64,000 nt of DNA from Micromonospora sp. WMMD1155 (GTDB lineage Bacteria; Actinomycetota; Actinomycetes; Mycobacteriales; Micromonosporaceae), in contig NZ_CP120742.1 in the NCBI RefSeq assembly GCF_029581275.1, positions 3,332,001 to 3,396,000 of the forward strand. The letters run 5' to 3'. The translations under genes and the position numbers were made by a program. The notes below the pieces were generated by a model that made no database searches, was not told the origin of the DNA, and worked only from the letters and a program-made list of their open reading frames with translations. Positions 1 to 8,080 of the stretch are shown piece after piece; positions within the stretch are counted from its first letter, which is position 1, and every line of letters starts with the position of its first letter.

Positions 1-1
1 G

Positions 2-751
2 CCCACCGTCGGGACGCTGGTCCTGCTGCGACACGGTGAGAGCGACTGGAATGCCAAGAACCTCTTCACCGGCTGGGTCGACGTCGACCTGACCGAGAAG
101 GGCGAGGGTGAGGCACGGCGCGGCGGCGAGTTGCTGCGCGAGCACAGCCTGCTGCCGGACGTCGTGCACACCAGCGTGATGCGTCGCGCGATCCGCACCG
201 CCGAGCTGGCACTCAACGCCGCCGACCGGCACTGGATCGCGGTGCGTCGGTCGTGGCGACTCAACGAGCGGCACTACGGCGCCCTGCAGGGCAAGAACAA
301 GAAGCAGACCCTCGACGAGTACGGCGAGGAGCAGTTCATGCTCTGGCGCCGGTCGTACGACACGCCACCGCCGCCGATCGACGACAACGACGAGTGGTCG
401 CAGGTGGGTGACCCTCGTTACGCGCTGCTGCCGACCGAGCTGATGCCACGGACGGAGTGCCTCAAGGACGTCGTCGACCGGATGCTGCCCTACTGGTACG
501 ACTCGATCGTGCCGGACATCCTGGCCGGCCGGACGGTGCTGGTGGCCGCGCACGGCAACTCGCTGCGCGCCCTGGTCAAGCACCTCGACCAGATCTCCGA
601 CGAGGCGATCGCCAAGCTCAACATCCCGACGGGCATCCCGCTGCGCTACGACCTCGACCCGCAGCTGCGTCCGCTCAGCCTGGGCGGCACGTACCTCGAC
701 CCGACGGCAGCGAAGGAAGCCGCTGCCGCGGTCGCCAACCAGGGCCGCTGA
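2..751 (+). CDS. gpmA: 2,3-bisphosphoglycerate-dependent phosphoglycerate mutase (5' end missing)
   Basis: Interconverts 3- and 2-phosphoglycerate in glycolysis in the cytoplasm. The reading frame is already open at base 2 and begins at the conserved N-terminal block; RHGESDWN carries the catalytic phospho-histidine, followed by [15 protein letters not shown]. Further motifs are the ERHYGALQG loop and the [13 protein letters not shown] block with the second catalytic His. The visible 249 residues are nearly the full family length (about 250), so only a few N-terminal residues lie outside the window. It lies next to phoU and senX3-regX3, as gpm1 lies beside senX3 in mycobacteria. A strong terminator follows the stop. 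Confidence 0.96.
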   Translation, partial: PTVGTLVLLRHGESDWNAKNLFTGWVDVDLTEKGEGEARRGGELLREHSLLPDVVHTSVMRRAIRTAELALNAADRHWIAVRRSWRLNERHYGALQGKNKKQTLDEYGEEQFMLWRRSYDTPPPPIDDNDEWSQVGDPRYALLPTELMPRTECLKDVVDRMLPYWYDSIVPDILAGRTVLVAAHGNSLRALVKHLDQISDEAIAKLNIPTGIPLRYDLDPQLRPLSLGGTYLDPTAAKEAAAAVANQGR

Positions 752-758
752 ACCCGGA

Positions 759-793
759 CGGAGGGCCCCCGCGACGCGGGGGCCCTCCGTTTT
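759..793. terminator. Hairpin terminator between gpmA and phoU
   Basis: The arms CGGAGGGCCCCCGC and GCGGGGGCCCTCCG form a perfect 14-bp stem with a three-base loop, followed by TTTT. It sits between two convergent genes and can serve both. Confidence 0.85.
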
Positions 794-797
794 CGCG

Positions 798-1451
798 TCA
801 GTTGGTGGTGGGGCTGTTCTCCCCGGTGATCAGGTAGATCACGTGCTCGCCGGCGTTGACCGCGTGGTCGGCGAAGCGCTCGTAGAAGCGGCCCAGCAGG
901 GTGGCGTCGATGGCGGTCTCCACCCCGTACGGCCAGTCGTCGCCGAGCAGCACCGCGAACAGATTCTTGTGCAGCTCGTCCATGGCGTCGTCGTCGCCGT
1001 CCAACTCGCCGGCGAGGTCGACGTCGGGCTTCGCCAGCACCGAACCGATCTTCACGGCCATCCGGTCGGCGATCTCGGACATTTCGGTGAAGACCGCCCG
1101 CAGCTCGGCCGGGACGGCGGGCGAGGGGTGTCGGCGCAGCGCGGTCTTCGCCACGTGCTCGGCCAGGTCGCCCATCCGCTCCAGATCAGCGGCCACGTGC
1201 AGCGCGGTGATCATCGCGCGGAGGTCGGAGGCGACCGGCGCCTGTCGGGCGAGCAGGTCACAGACCCGCTCCTCGACGTGCCGGTAGAGGTCGTCGATCT
1301 CGGCGTCCCGCTCGATGACCGTCTCGGCGGACTGCCGGTCGGCGGTGAGCAGGGCCCGGGTGGCCTGGCGCATGGCGGCGCGGACGCCCTCCGCCATGTC
1401 CACCAGCAGTTGGCTGACGATCTGGAGGTCGGCCCGGAACTCGTCGCGCAT
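798..1451 (-). CDS. phoU: Phosphate transport system regulatory protein PhoU
   Basis: PhoU is a cytoplasmic helical-bundle protein that links the Pst phosphate transporter to the PhoR/SenX3 kinase and represses the Pho regulon when phosphate is plentiful. The 217 residues are typical for the family and hold two PhoU repeats, each with the metal-binding pattern: RDAEIDDLYRHVEE then AADLERMGDLAEHV, and later FYERFADHAVNAGEH. The start is the third of three possible codons (GTG 1457, ATG 1454, ATG 1451); ATG 1451 is chosen because an AGGA lies 7 nt upstream. It is divergent from senX3 with PHO-box-like repeats between them. Confidence 0.93.
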   Translation of the reverse strand: MRDEFRADLQIVSQLLVDMAEGVRAAMRQATRALLTADRQSAETVIERDAEIDDLYRHVEERVCDLLARQAPVASDLRAMITALHVAADLERMGDLAEHVAKTALRRHPSPAVPAELRAVFTEMSEIADRMAVKIGSVLAKPDVDLAGELDGDDDAMDELHKNLFAVLLGDDWPYGVETAIDATLLGRFYERFADHAVNAGEHVIYLITGENSPTTN

Positions 1452-1544
1452 CATCACGTCCTGTGGTCGGTCGCCGCCGACGGGTGCCGGCGCAGGGGGT
1501 TGAGCAGGTGCGACGCCAACGGTAGGGCGCGCGGACGGACCCCT

Positions 1545-1583
1545 GATGAACCACGGTGAACGACGCCAGACGTGGGGGTGAAC
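1545..1583. promoter_or_regulatory. Putative PHO boxes between phoU and senX3-regX3
   Basis: GATGAAC (1545-1551), GGTGAAC (1555-1561) and GGTGAAC (1577-1583) occur in the same orientation. The last two are 22 bp apart, that is two 11-bp periods. GGTGAAC is the complement of GTTCACC, the direct-repeat unit of actinobacterial PhoP/RegX3 binding sites. The position in the divergent intergenic region suggests autoregulation. Confidence 0.6.
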
Positions 1584-1643
1584 ACTTCTCTAAGTGCGGG
1601 TGTTTCGTCCCGTTCTGTGTGGTAGCCAGGTTAACAATGACCC

Positions 1644-1649
1644 TACGAT
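1644..1649 (+). promoter_or_regulatory. -10 hexamer TACGAT of senX3 (leaderless)
   Basis: TACGAT ends 6 nt before the GTG at 1656, so transcription would start at or very near the start codon. No Shine-Dalgarno sequence precedes the GTG. Confidence 0.6.
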
Positions 1650-1655
1650 CGCCGG

Positions 1656-2939
1656 GTGGAGTGGGCGGTGGCGGTCGTGGTGGCCGTGGCGTTGGTGGCC
1701 GGGATGGCCGCCGGTCTCCTGCTGCCCCGGTTCCTGCCCGCGCGGGACGGTCGCTCCACGTCGACGGGCAGCGCGAGCTCCCGCTGGAGCAGGGGGAGGC
1801 CCGCGATAGCCGACGAGCAGCAGACCGGGCTCGGCCGCCGGACGATCGACTCGCTCCGCGCCGGTGTCGTGGTACTCGACAACGACGACGTCCCCGTGCT
1901 GATCAATCCGGCTGCCCGCGCGATGGGGCTCCTCCGTACCGGCAGCACTCCCGGCTCGATCGCCGCGCACCCATTGATCCGTACCCTCGCCGGCCAGGTG
2001 CGCCGCACCGGCGTGCGGCGCGAGATCGAGCTGGACCTGCCCCGAGGTCGCGACGGCGCGGGGGAGAACCCGCTCGGCGTGCACCTGCGGGCCATGGGCA
2101 TCGGCAACGGCTTCATCGCGGTCGAGGCGGTCGACGTGACCGAGGCGCACCGGTTGACCCGCGTACGCCGCGACTTCGTGGCCAATGTCAGCCACGAACT
2201 CAAGACCCCGATCGGGGCGCTGCAACTACTCGCCGAGGCGTTGCTGGACGCGACCGAACCGGCCGACGCCGCGGCGCCCGACCTCTCCGAGGACCTGGTC
2301 GCCGCCCGCCGGTTCGCCGAACGCATCCAGCACGAGTCGACCCGGTTGGGTCGGCTGGTGCAGGAGTTGCTGGAGCTGACCCGGTTGCAGGGGGCCGAAC
2401 CGCAGCCGCCACCGGAGCCGGTCGCCCTGGACTGGGTGATCGCCGAGGTGGTCGACCGGACCCGCACCACGGCCTCCGCCCGGGGGATCGAGGTGACCGT
2501 CGACGGTGAGCGTGGCCTCACCGCGTACGGCAGCGACTCCCAGCTCGCCACCGCGGTGGCGAACCTGGTGGAGAACGCCATCAACTACTCGGGCGAGGAC
2601 ACCACGGTCCGGGTCACCCTCCGCGGCGACGACGAGCACGTCGAGGTCGCCGTCGCTGACCAGGGCATCGGCATCGCCCCCACCGACGTGGACCGGATCT
2701 TCGAGCGGTTCTACCGGGCCGACCAGGCCCGCTCCCGGGCCACCGGCGGTACCGGGCTCGGGCTGGCGATCGTGAAACACATCGCGAGCAACCATGGCGG
2801 ACGGGTCGAGGTGTCGAGCACTCTTGGTGGTGGGTCGACGTTCACCCTCCGGCTGCCTGCCAGTCCACCGGACGACCTTCTGGCGACACTGCCGCCGGTT
2901 GGGATCGACTCCGGTCCGGCCGGGCTACGGCAGGTCTGA
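1656..2939 (+). CDS. senX3: Phosphate-sensing sensor histidine kinase SenX3/PhoR
   Basis: Membrane histidine kinase of 427 residues that phosphorylates the downstream regulator under phosphate limitation. One transmembrane helix spans residues 3-25. A PAS-like sensor region covers about 60-150. The HisKA block NVSHELKTPIGALQ has phospho-acceptor His180. The ATPase domain has the N box NLVENAINYS (about 303), G1 DQGIGI (335) and G2 GTGLGLAIVKH (366). The GTG start is taken because a -10 hexamer ends 6 nt upstream. It is followed closely by regX3. In Streptomyces nomenclature this pair is PhoR-PhoP; the neighbouring gpmA and phoU favour the senX3-regX3 equivalence. Confidence 0.93.
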   Translation: MEWAVAVVVAVALVAGMAAGLLLPRFLPARDGRSTSTGSASSRWSRGRPAIADEQQTGLGRRTIDSLRAGVVVLDNDDVPVLINPAARAMGLLRTGSTPGSIAAHPLIRTLAGQVRRTGVRREIELDLPRGRDGAGENPLGVHLRAMGIGNGFIAVEAVDVTEAHRLTRVRRDFVANVSHELKTPIGALQLLAEALLDATEPADAAAPDLSEDLVAARRFAERIQHESTRLGRLVQELLELTRLQGAEPQPPPEPVALDWVIAEVVDRTRTTASARGIEVTVDGERGLTAYGSDSQLATAVANLVENAINYSGEDTTVRVTLRGDDEHVEVAVADQGIGIAPTDVDRIFERFYRADQARSRATGGTGLGLAIVKHIASNHGGRVEVSSTLGGGSTFTLRLPASPPDDLLATLPPVGIDSGPAGLRQV

Positions 2940-2962
2940 CAGCAATGGAAAGGAAATCCCCG

Positions 2963-3646
2963 TTGAGCCGCGTTCTGGTGGTCGAGGACGAGGAGTCGTT
3001 CTCCGACGCCTTGTCGTACATGCTCCGTAAGGAGGGTTTCGAGGTTTCGGTCGCCGCGACCGGGACCGACGCCCTCACCGAGTTCGACCGGACCGGCGCC
3101 GACATCGTGCTGCTCGACCTGATGTTGCCCGAGATGTCGGGCACCGAGGTCTGCCGGCAACTGCGGCAGCGGTCGGCCGTGCCGATCATCATGGTCACCG
3201 CCCGGGACAGCGAGATCGACAAGGTGGTCGGGCTGGAGATCGGCGCCGACGACTACGTCACCAAGCCGTACTCTCCGCGTGAGCTGGTCGCCCGGATCCG
3301 GGCGGTGCTGCGCCGGCAGAGCCCGGAGGTGGCCGAGACGGGTGCTCCCACCCTGGCCGCCGGGCCGGTGCGGATGGACATCGAGCGGCACGTGGTGACC
3401 GTCGACGGTGGGGCCGTGCAGCTGCCGTTGAAGGAGTTCGAGCTGCTGGAGCTGCTGCTGCGCAACGCGGGCCGGGTGCTCACCCGCGGCCAGCTCATCG
3501 ACCGGGTCTGGGGCGCCGACTACGTCGGTGACACCAAGACACTGGACGTGCACGTCAAGCGCCTGCGCTCCAAGATCGAGCCGGAGCCGTCCGCGCCCCG
3601 CTTCATCGTCACCGTCCGGGGTCTGGGCTACAAGTTCGAGCCGTGA
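2963..3646 (+). CDS. regX3: Response regulator RegX3/PhoP, OmpR family
   Basis: DNA-binding regulator of the phosphate response, partner of the kinase just upstream. The receiver domain has the acidic pair E8/D9, the phospho-acceptor D52 in IVLLDLMLP, and the conserved Lys of DDYVTKPYSPREL. The winged-helix domain at the C-terminus ends VTVRGLGYKFEP. TTG 2963 is chosen over ATG 2945 because an AAAGGAA ribosome site lies just upstream of it and the protein then starts at the family's usual position (SRVLVVEDEES); this gives 227 residues. Likely self-regulated through the PHO-box-like repeats before senX3. Confidence 0.93.
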   Translation: MSRVLVVEDEESFSDALSYMLRKEGFEVSVAATGTDALTEFDRTGADIVLLDLMLPEMSGTEVCRQLRQRSAVPIIMVTARDSEIDKVVGLEIGADDYVTKPYSPRELVARIRAVLRRQSPEVAETGAPTLAAGPVRMDIERHVVTVDGGAVQLPLKEFELLELLLRNAGRVLTRGQLIDRVWGADYVGDTKTLDVHVKRLRSKIEPEPSAPRFIVTVRGLGYKFEP

Positions 3647-3656
3647 TCGGCGTACG

Positions 3657-3692
3657 CGAAGGGGGCCCGCGCTCGGCGCAGGCCCCCTTCGG
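3657..3692. terminator. Hairpin terminator after regX3
   Basis: CGAAGGGGGCC and GGCCCCCTTCG form an 11-bp stem around a 12-14 base GC-rich loop between convergent genes. No long T tract follows. Confidence 0.65.
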
Positions 3693-3707
3693 CCTCTTCC
3701 CGCTCGG

Positions 3708-4361
3708 TCAGCGGACGACCTTGATGTTGAAGTCTGCGGTGTCGAGTCGACCGTAGAGTCGCAACCAGAGCGGCAGCAGCATCTCGGTGCCCCGCGCGGT
3801 GGAGAGGTCACCGAGGTCGATCACGTCGCTGTGCCCGAAGCTGATGAGCAGCCCCGTGACGATCCGCTTGGCCTCCGCGTCATCGCCGGAGACGAAGACG
3901 CTGTGCGCGCCGTCGGCGAGCCGGCGCGGGTGCACCATCAGCTCGGCGGTCATCGTGTTGAGCGACTTGACCACCTTGGCCTGCGGAAACTCCCGTTGGA
4001 TCCGCTCGGCGAGGGAGTCGGTGTTGTGCACCGTCAGGGTGGGCGGGAAGCCCGCACTGAAGTCGAGCGGGTTGGCGATGTCGAGCAGAACCTTGCCGGC
4101 CAGGTTCGGTGCGCTGGCTGTGGTCAGTGCGGGGAGCGAGCCGTTGCCGTTCGTGGCGTTCACCACCAGCTCGGCGCCGCTTGCGGCATCGGCGAGGGTC
4201 GCCAGGCCGACCTCGGGGTGCTGCGCCGCCCAGTGGGCGTGTTCGCCGGCCCGGACGGCCGTGACATCGCGGGTGCCGATGGTCACCTGGTGACCCAACT
4301 CCGCCGTGCGGGCGGCGACAGCTCGACCGACCGAGCCGGTGCCGAGAACTGCGATACGCAT
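3708..4361 (-). CDS. NADP-binding oxidoreductase, F420-dependent NADP reductase-like
   Basis: A 217-residue Rossmann protein of the NADP oxidoreductase coenzyme-F420-dependent family. The dinucleotide site is IAVLGTGSVGRAVA at residues 3-16, followed by the basic TIGTRD that suggests NADP(H). Later blocks are ELVVNATNGNGS, VLLDIANPLDFS and VVKSLNTMTAELM, typical of these reductases. An SD GGAGG precedes the ATG. The promoter region contains a TetR-type dyad overlapping a -10 TAGCCT (complement of 4413-4418), and the divergently placed TetR gene at 4766 is its probable repressor. The physiological substrate is unknown. Confidence 0.8.
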   Translation of the reverse strand: MRIAVLGTGSVGRAVAARTAELGHQVTIGTRDVTAVRAGEHAHWAAQHPEVGLATLADAASGAELVVNATNGNGSLPALTTASAPNLAGKVLLDIANPLDFSAGFPPTLTVHNTDSLAERIQREFPQAKVVKSLNTMTAELMVHPRRLADGAHSVFVSGDDAEAKRIVTGLLISFGHSDVIDLGDLSTARGTEMLLPLWLRLYGRLDTADFNIKVVR

Positions 4362-4387
4362 GTCGATCGATCCTCCGTCGGGGCATC

Positions 4388-4407
4388 CAATCGGCTCGTG
4401 CCGATTG
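4388..4407. promoter_or_regulatory. Perfect 8-bp dyad upstream of the reductase
   Basis: CAATCGGC and GCCGATTG flank a 4-bp spacer, in the 5' leader of the reductase gene at 3708-4361. It could be a second operator or an RNA hairpin. Confidence 0.5.
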
Positions 4408-4418
4408 CGAGCAGGCTA

Positions 4419-4432
4419 ACAGACAGGTCTGT
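4419..4432. promoter_or_regulatory. Putative TetR operator
   Basis: ACAGAC-AG-GTCTGT is a perfect dyad with a 2-bp spacer, immediately upstream of a -10 TAGCCT read on the minus strand (complement of 4413-4418). This is a classical repression position for the TetR protein encoded at 4766-5344. Confidence 0.6.
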
Positions 4433-4517
4433 CTACCGCTGCCCCTGTCGAGCTACAGAGGGTGTCGGCGTGCAGCCCTCTCTGGACGCCCGGAGGGCGG
4501 CAGTGCGGGTGGCAGCC

Positions 4518-4601
4518 CTTTGGAGCTGATGTCACAAACGAGTCATCCGCCGTCGCCGGCCGGTGTCCTCCGCTGATGCCACAAGCGATTCAGCTCCAAA
4601 G
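4518..4601. repeat. Palindrome-ended intergenic element A (84 bp)
   Basis: Perfect 12-bp inverted ends CTTTGGAGCTGA and TCAGCTCCAAAG. Just inside lie two near-identical direct copies, CTGATGTCACAAACGA (4526-4541) and CTGATGCCACAAGCGA (4573-4588). No coding capacity. It has the build of a non-autonomous REP or MITE-like element; copy number elsewhere is unknown. Confidence 0.6.
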
Positions 4602-4765
4602 CGCCCTCGACCCATGTCCCGCCCTCTCGTCCACGGGGACCGTCGCGAGGTCGTCGCGCCATGGCCGCGTGGCCCCGGCTGGATCACCGAAGCCGAGGGC
4701 ACTGCCTCCGCAGACGAAGCTGTCTATAGGATCAGGGCTGTCATCAGCAGAACGAGGGAGCACCG

Positions 4766-5344
4766 ATGTCCGCGCCCCGCACCCCGGCCGGCTCGGCCAG
4801 GGACCGGATCCTGGACACCGCGTTCCGGCTCTTCTACGCGCACGGGCCGCGCGGCGTGGGGGTGGACACGGTGATCGCCGAGTCGGGCGTGGCCAAGGCG
4901 ACGCTCTACAAGCACTTCCCGCGCAAGGACGACCTCGTGCTGGCGTACCTCGACCGGGTCGACCAGGCGTGGTTCGGCGCGCTGCGGTCCGCGGCCCGCG
5001 ATGCCGGCGACGAGCCACGCGACCAACTGGTCGGGATGTTCGACGCGCTGACCGGCGCCTGTCGCCGGGAGGGCTACCACGGCTGCGCGTTCATCAACAC
5101 CGCTGCCGAGTCGTCCGCCGCCGGGCCGGTGCACGCCCGGACGGTCGAGCACAAGGCCGTGGTCCGCGCCTGGGTGACCGAGCTGGCCCGCCAGGCCGGC
5201 GCGGCCGACCCGGAACTGCTCGCCCGGCAGCTCACCCTGCTGCTCGACGGCGGGCTGGCCGCCGGTGTGCTGGACGGGGACCCGCTGATCGCCGACGCGG
5301 CCCAGCGCAGCGCCCGCACGCTTGTCGACGACGCCCTGCGCTGA
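4766..5344 (+). CDS. TetR/AcrR family transcriptional regulator
   Basis: A 192-residue repressor. The N-terminal helix-turn-helix runs from ARDRILDTAFRLFYAHG to SGVAKATLYKHFPRKDDL (about residues 10-57), the typical TetR_N domain. The C-terminal helical part contains the YHGCAFINTAAE block seen in TetR proteins that bind small hydrophobic ligands. An SD GAGGGA precedes the ATG. It is divergent from the NADP-binding oxidoreductase, whose promoter carries a TetR-type dyad at 4419-4432, so local repression of that enzyme is the likely role. The ligand cannot be inferred. Confidence 0.9.
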   Translation: MSAPRTPAGSARDRILDTAFRLFYAHGPRGVGVDTVIAESGVAKATLYKHFPRKDDLVLAYLDRVDQAWFGALRSAARDAGDEPRDQLVGMFDALTGACRREGYHGCAFINTAAESSAAGPVHARTVEHKAVVRAWVTELARQAGAADPELLARQLTLLLDGGLAAGVLDGDPLIADAAQRSARTLVDDALR

Positions 5345-5348
5345 TCAG

Positions 5349-6152
5349 CTACAACTCGTCCGCGGGGTGCGGGGCGACCATGCCCTGCCGGGTCCGGGCC
5401 GCGCACAGCTCGGCAAGCCGCTCGTACGCGGCGGCGCCGATCAGGGCGGTCAGCTCCGGCCCGTACGACAGGTACATCGGCTCGGCGCCGACGTGCGCGT
5501 CCGTCGAGGAGGTGCACCACCAGTCCAGGTCGTGCCCACCGGCTCCCCAGCCCCGCCGGTCGAACTCGGACAGAGTGGAGACCAGGACCTTGGAGTTGTC
5601 CGGTCGCTTGACCCAGTCCTGATCGCGGCGGATGGGCAGTTGCCAGCAGACGTCCGGCTTGTATTCCAACGGGTGCACCCCGTCGCGCAACGCCTGGGCG
5701 TGCAGGGCGCAGCCGCCGCCACCGGCGAAGTCGGCGTCGTTGAGGAACACGCACGGGCCGTCGCTGCCCTGGGTCGCGGTGCGGCGGGCCGGGTTCTTGC
5801 CGTCGATCGTGTCCTGGTCGGTCCAGTTCTTGAACCCGCGCCGGAAGTGCTGCCAGGTCTCCGGGGTGAGCCGCTTCACGGCGGTGCGAACGCGCTTCTC
5901 GTCGTCCGAGTCGGTGAAGAACGCCCCGTGCGAGCAGCAGCCGTCGGCGGACCGACCGGCGATGATGCCGTGGCAGCCCTTGCCGAAGATGCAGGTCCAG
6001 CGGGAGAGCAGCCAGGTCAGGTCGGCCCGGATCAGGTGCGTCTCGTCAGCCGGGTCGGCGAACTCGATCCACTCCCGGGGGAAGTCCAGCGGCACCTCGC
6101 GGCTACGCGGATCACCAGGGTCGTCCACCAGCACACGGAGCTCCATCGTCAC
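5349..6152 (-). CDS. Conserved cysteine-rich protein (Rv0495c-like)
   Basis: A 267-residue protein of unknown function whose position beside ppx matches mycobacterial Rv0495c as I recall it. Eight cysteines stand out: C54, C60, C72, C73, C134, C148, C169 and C213, several in short clusters such as CIFGKGC and CCSHG. This resembles YkgJ/DUF3109-type proteins thought to bind zinc or an iron-sulfur centre; metal binding is inference. The GTG start is supported by a TACGCT -10 hexamer (complement of 6160-6165) seven bases upstream. It is divergent from ppx with only 74 bp between the starts. Confidence 0.8.
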   Translation of the reverse strand: MTMELRVLVDDPGDPRSREVPLDFPREWIEFADPADETHLIRADLTWLLSRWTCIFGKGCHGIIAGRSADGCCSHGAFFTDSDDEKRVRTAVKRLTPETWQHFRRGFKNWTDQDTIDGKNPARRTATQGSDGPCVFLNDADFAGGGGCALHAQALRDGVHPLEYKPDVCWQLPIRRDQDWVKRPDNSKVLVSTLSEFDRRGWGAGGHDLDWWCTSSTDAHVGAEPMYLSYGPELTALIGAAAYERLAELCAARTRQGMVAPHPADEL

Positions 6153-6159
6153 CCGGCCC

Positions 6160-6165
6160 AGCGTA
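6160..6165 (-). promoter_or_regulatory. -10 hexamer TACGCT of the cysteine-rich gene (leaderless)
   Basis: On the minus strand TACGCT ends 7 nt before the GTG at 6152. Confidence 0.55.
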
Positions 6166-6213
6166 CGCGCGGTGCGGTCGGCAGGCCGGCGAGCCGCGCA
6201 AACGTGTTGCGCC

Positions 6214-6219
6214 TAGGGT
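6214..6219 (+). promoter_or_regulatory. -10 hexamer TAGGGT of ppx (leaderless)
   Basis: TAGGGT ends 7 nt before the ATG at 6227 and no SD is present. Confidence 0.6.
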
Positions 6220-6226
6220 CTTCATC

Positions 6227-7171
6227 ATGCGACTGGGTGTCCTCGACGTCGGATCCAACACGGTGCACCTCCTCGTGGTGGACGCGCACCACGGCGCGCA
6301 CCCGTGGCCGGCGCACTCGGAGAAGGTGGTGCTCCGGCTGGCCGAGCAGATCGGCCCCGACGGCGCGCTCACCGAGGCGGGCGCGGACGGCCTGGTCAAG
6401 GCCGTCGGGATGGCCAAGGCGGCGTCCGCCGGGTTGGAGGCCGACGACCTGATCGCGTTCGCCACGTCCGCGGTGCGGGACGCCACCAACGCGGCCGACG
6501 TGCTGGCTCGGGTCCGCGACGAGACGGGCGTACGCCTGGCGGTGCTCTCCGGGGCGGACGAGGCGCGGATGACGTTCCTGGCCGTCCGGCGGTGGTTCGG
6601 CTGGTCGGCCGGGCGGCTACTGGTGTTGGATATCGGCGGCGGCTCCCTGGAGATCGCGGCCGGGATCGACGAGGACCCGGACGTCGCGATCTCGCTGCCG
6701 CTCGGCGCGGGCCGGCTGACCCGGGAGCGGCTACGGGTCGACCCGGCCAGTGCGTCGCCGCCGTCGGCGGAGGCCGTCGAGAAGCTCCGGGAGTACGTCG
6801 AGGGGCGGCTGGACAAGGTGGCCGACCAGATCACCCAGGTCGGCTGGGACCGGACGGTCGCCACCTCGAAGACGTTCCGCACCCTGGCCCGGCTGGCCGG
6901 GGCGGCGCCTTCCGGTGCCGGGCTGTGGGTGCGGCGCAGCCTGACCCGCGCCGGGTTGCGGCAGGTCATCGGGTTCATCCGGCACATCCCACCGGCTCAG
7001 CTCATGGAGCTGGAAGGGGTCAGTTCGGGTCGGGCCCACCAGTTGCTGGCCGGTGCGGTGGTCGCCGAGGCGGTGATGCGCCGGCTGGACATGGACTCGC
7101 TGGACATCTGCCCGTGGGCCCTGCGCGAGGGGGTCATCCTCCGTCGGCTCGATCAACTCGAACCGATCTGA
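6227..7171 (+). CDS. ppx: Exopolyphosphatase / GppA-type phosphatase
   Basis: Hydrolyses terminal phosphates of polyphosphate, or the gamma-phosphate of pppGpp, in the cytoplasm. The 314-residue length is that of the short actinobacterial Ppx1 type without the C-terminal HD extension. The ASKHA fold is shown by [17 protein letters not shown] at the N-terminus, [11 protein letters not shown], the catalytic region [12 protein letters not shown], and the phosphate loop [12 protein letters not shown]. The gene is close to the phosphate regulon genes phoU and senX3-regX3, and the isomerase gene follows 74 bp downstream. Confidence 0.9.
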   Translation: MRLGVLDVGSNTVHLLVVDAHHGAHPWPAHSEKVVLRLAEQIGPDGALTEAGADGLVKAVGMAKAASAGLEADDLIAFATSAVRDATNAADVLARVRDETGVRLAVLSGADEARMTFLAVRRWFGWSAGRLLVLDIGGGSLEIAAGIDEDPDVAISLPLGAGRLTRERLRVDPASASPPSAEAVEKLREYVEGRLDKVADQITQVGWDRTVATSKTFRTLARLAGAAPSGAGLWVRRSLTRAGLRQVIGFIRHIPPAQLMELEGVSSGRAHQLLAGAVVAEAVMRRLDMDSLDICPWALREGVILRRLDQLEPI

Positions 7172-7232
7172 TCGGCGTTCCGGTTTCGGGTGGTTTGCCG
7201 GCGCTCGTCACGATGTCCCGGCGTCGCCGGGC

Positions 7233-7238
7233 TACGCT
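7233..7238 (+). promoter_or_regulatory. -10 hexamer TACGCT of the isomerase gene (leaderless)
   Basis: TACGCT ends 7 nt before the GTG at 7246; this decides that start over an in-frame ATG at 7213. Confidence 0.55.
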
Positions 7239-7245
7239 GGCTGAT

Positions 7246-8052
7246 GTGACTTCCCGCGTTCCCGTGCTCCTGTCCAGCTCGTCGGTCTTTCCCGAGCCGA
7301 CCGCGGCGGCGTTCCAACTGGCTGCGGCACTCGGGTACGACGGCGTCGAGGTGATGGTCTGGACCGACGTGGTCAGCCAGGACGCGGGCGCGCTGCGCGG
7401 CCTGTCGGAGCACTACGGTGTGCCGGTGCTCTCGGTGCACGCGCCCTGCCTGCTGGTCACCCAGCGGGTGTGGAGCCCGGACCCGTGGGAGCGGCTGCGC
7501 AGGGCCGCCGAGTTGGCCGAGACGCTGGAGGCCCCGACCGTCGTGGTGCACCCGCCGTTCACCTGGCAGCGGGACTACGCCCGTAACTTCGCCGAGGGGT
7601 TGGCAGGCGTCGGGGAGCGGTTCCCCGGGCTGCGGTTCGCCGTGGAGAACATGTACCCGGTGCGGATGGCGGGGCGGCAGTTCGTCCCGTACGTCCCCGG
7701 CTGGGATCCCACCGACACCGGCTACCCGGCGTACACCCTGGATCTTTCGCACTGCGCGGCCTCGCACAGCGACCCGCTGGAGATGGCCGACCGGATGGGC
7801 GCCGGGCTGGCGCACGTGCATCTCGGTGACGGCACCGGCGAGGGGCGCGACGAGCACCTGGTGCCCGGTCGCGGCACCCAACCCTGCGGTGAGCTGCTCT
7901 CCTCGCTGGCCGGGCGTGGCTTCACCGGGGCGGTGGCGGTCGAGGTCGCGACCCGGGGCGCGAAGAGCCGCGCGGTGCGCGAGGCGGACCTGCGCGCCGC
8001 GCTGGAGTTCGCCCGCCAGCACCTGACCGCGTCCTCCCCGGTCGACGCCTGA
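7246..8052 (+). CDS. Sugar phosphate isomerase/epimerase family protein
   Basis: A 268-residue TIM-barrel protein of the xylose-isomerase-like/AP endonuclease 2 family, matching the mycobacterial gene that follows ppx (Rv0498). Barrel motifs visible are LGYDGVEVMVW, VPVLSVHAPCLL, APTVVVHPPF, RFAVENMYPV, YTLDLSHCA and HVHLGDG, whose Glu, His and Asp residues would bind the divalent metal. The same frame is open far upstream through ppx, but that is GC-driven; the GTG at 7246 with a -10 hexamer seven bases before it is the credible start. Substrate unknown. Confidence 0.82.
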   Translation: MTSRVPVLLSSSSVFPEPTAAAFQLAAALGYDGVEVMVWTDVVSQDAGALRGLSEHYGVPVLSVHAPCLLVTQRVWSPDPWERLRRAAELAETLEAPTVVVHPPFTWQRDYARNFAEGLAGVGERFPGLRFAVENMYPVRMAGRQFVPYVPGWDPTDTGYPAYTLDLSHCAASHSDPLEMADRMGAGLAHVHLGDGTGEGRDEHLVPGRGTQPCGELLSSLAGRGFTGAVAVEVATRGAKSRAVREADLRAALEFARQHLTASSPVDA

Positions 8053-8080
8053 CCGTCCACCCGACCGGGCGACGGCGGCG

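Larger units (their letters stand above)
4362..4765. other. Divergent regulatory region with operators and a palindrome-ended element
   Basis: This 404-bp gap between the reductase and the TetR gene holds the reductase promoter with two dyads (4388-4407 and 4419-4432) and an 84-bp palindrome-ended element (4518-4601). A TATAGGAT-like -10 near 4723 may serve the TetR gene, whose ATG is preceded by GAGGGA. I see no gene here. Confidence 0.6.

Noticed and set aside
6304..7245. Upstream extension of the isomerase frame through ppx
   Set aside because: The region encodes Ppx in another frame; the isomerase motifs begin after 7246 where a -10 hexamer and GTG are found.
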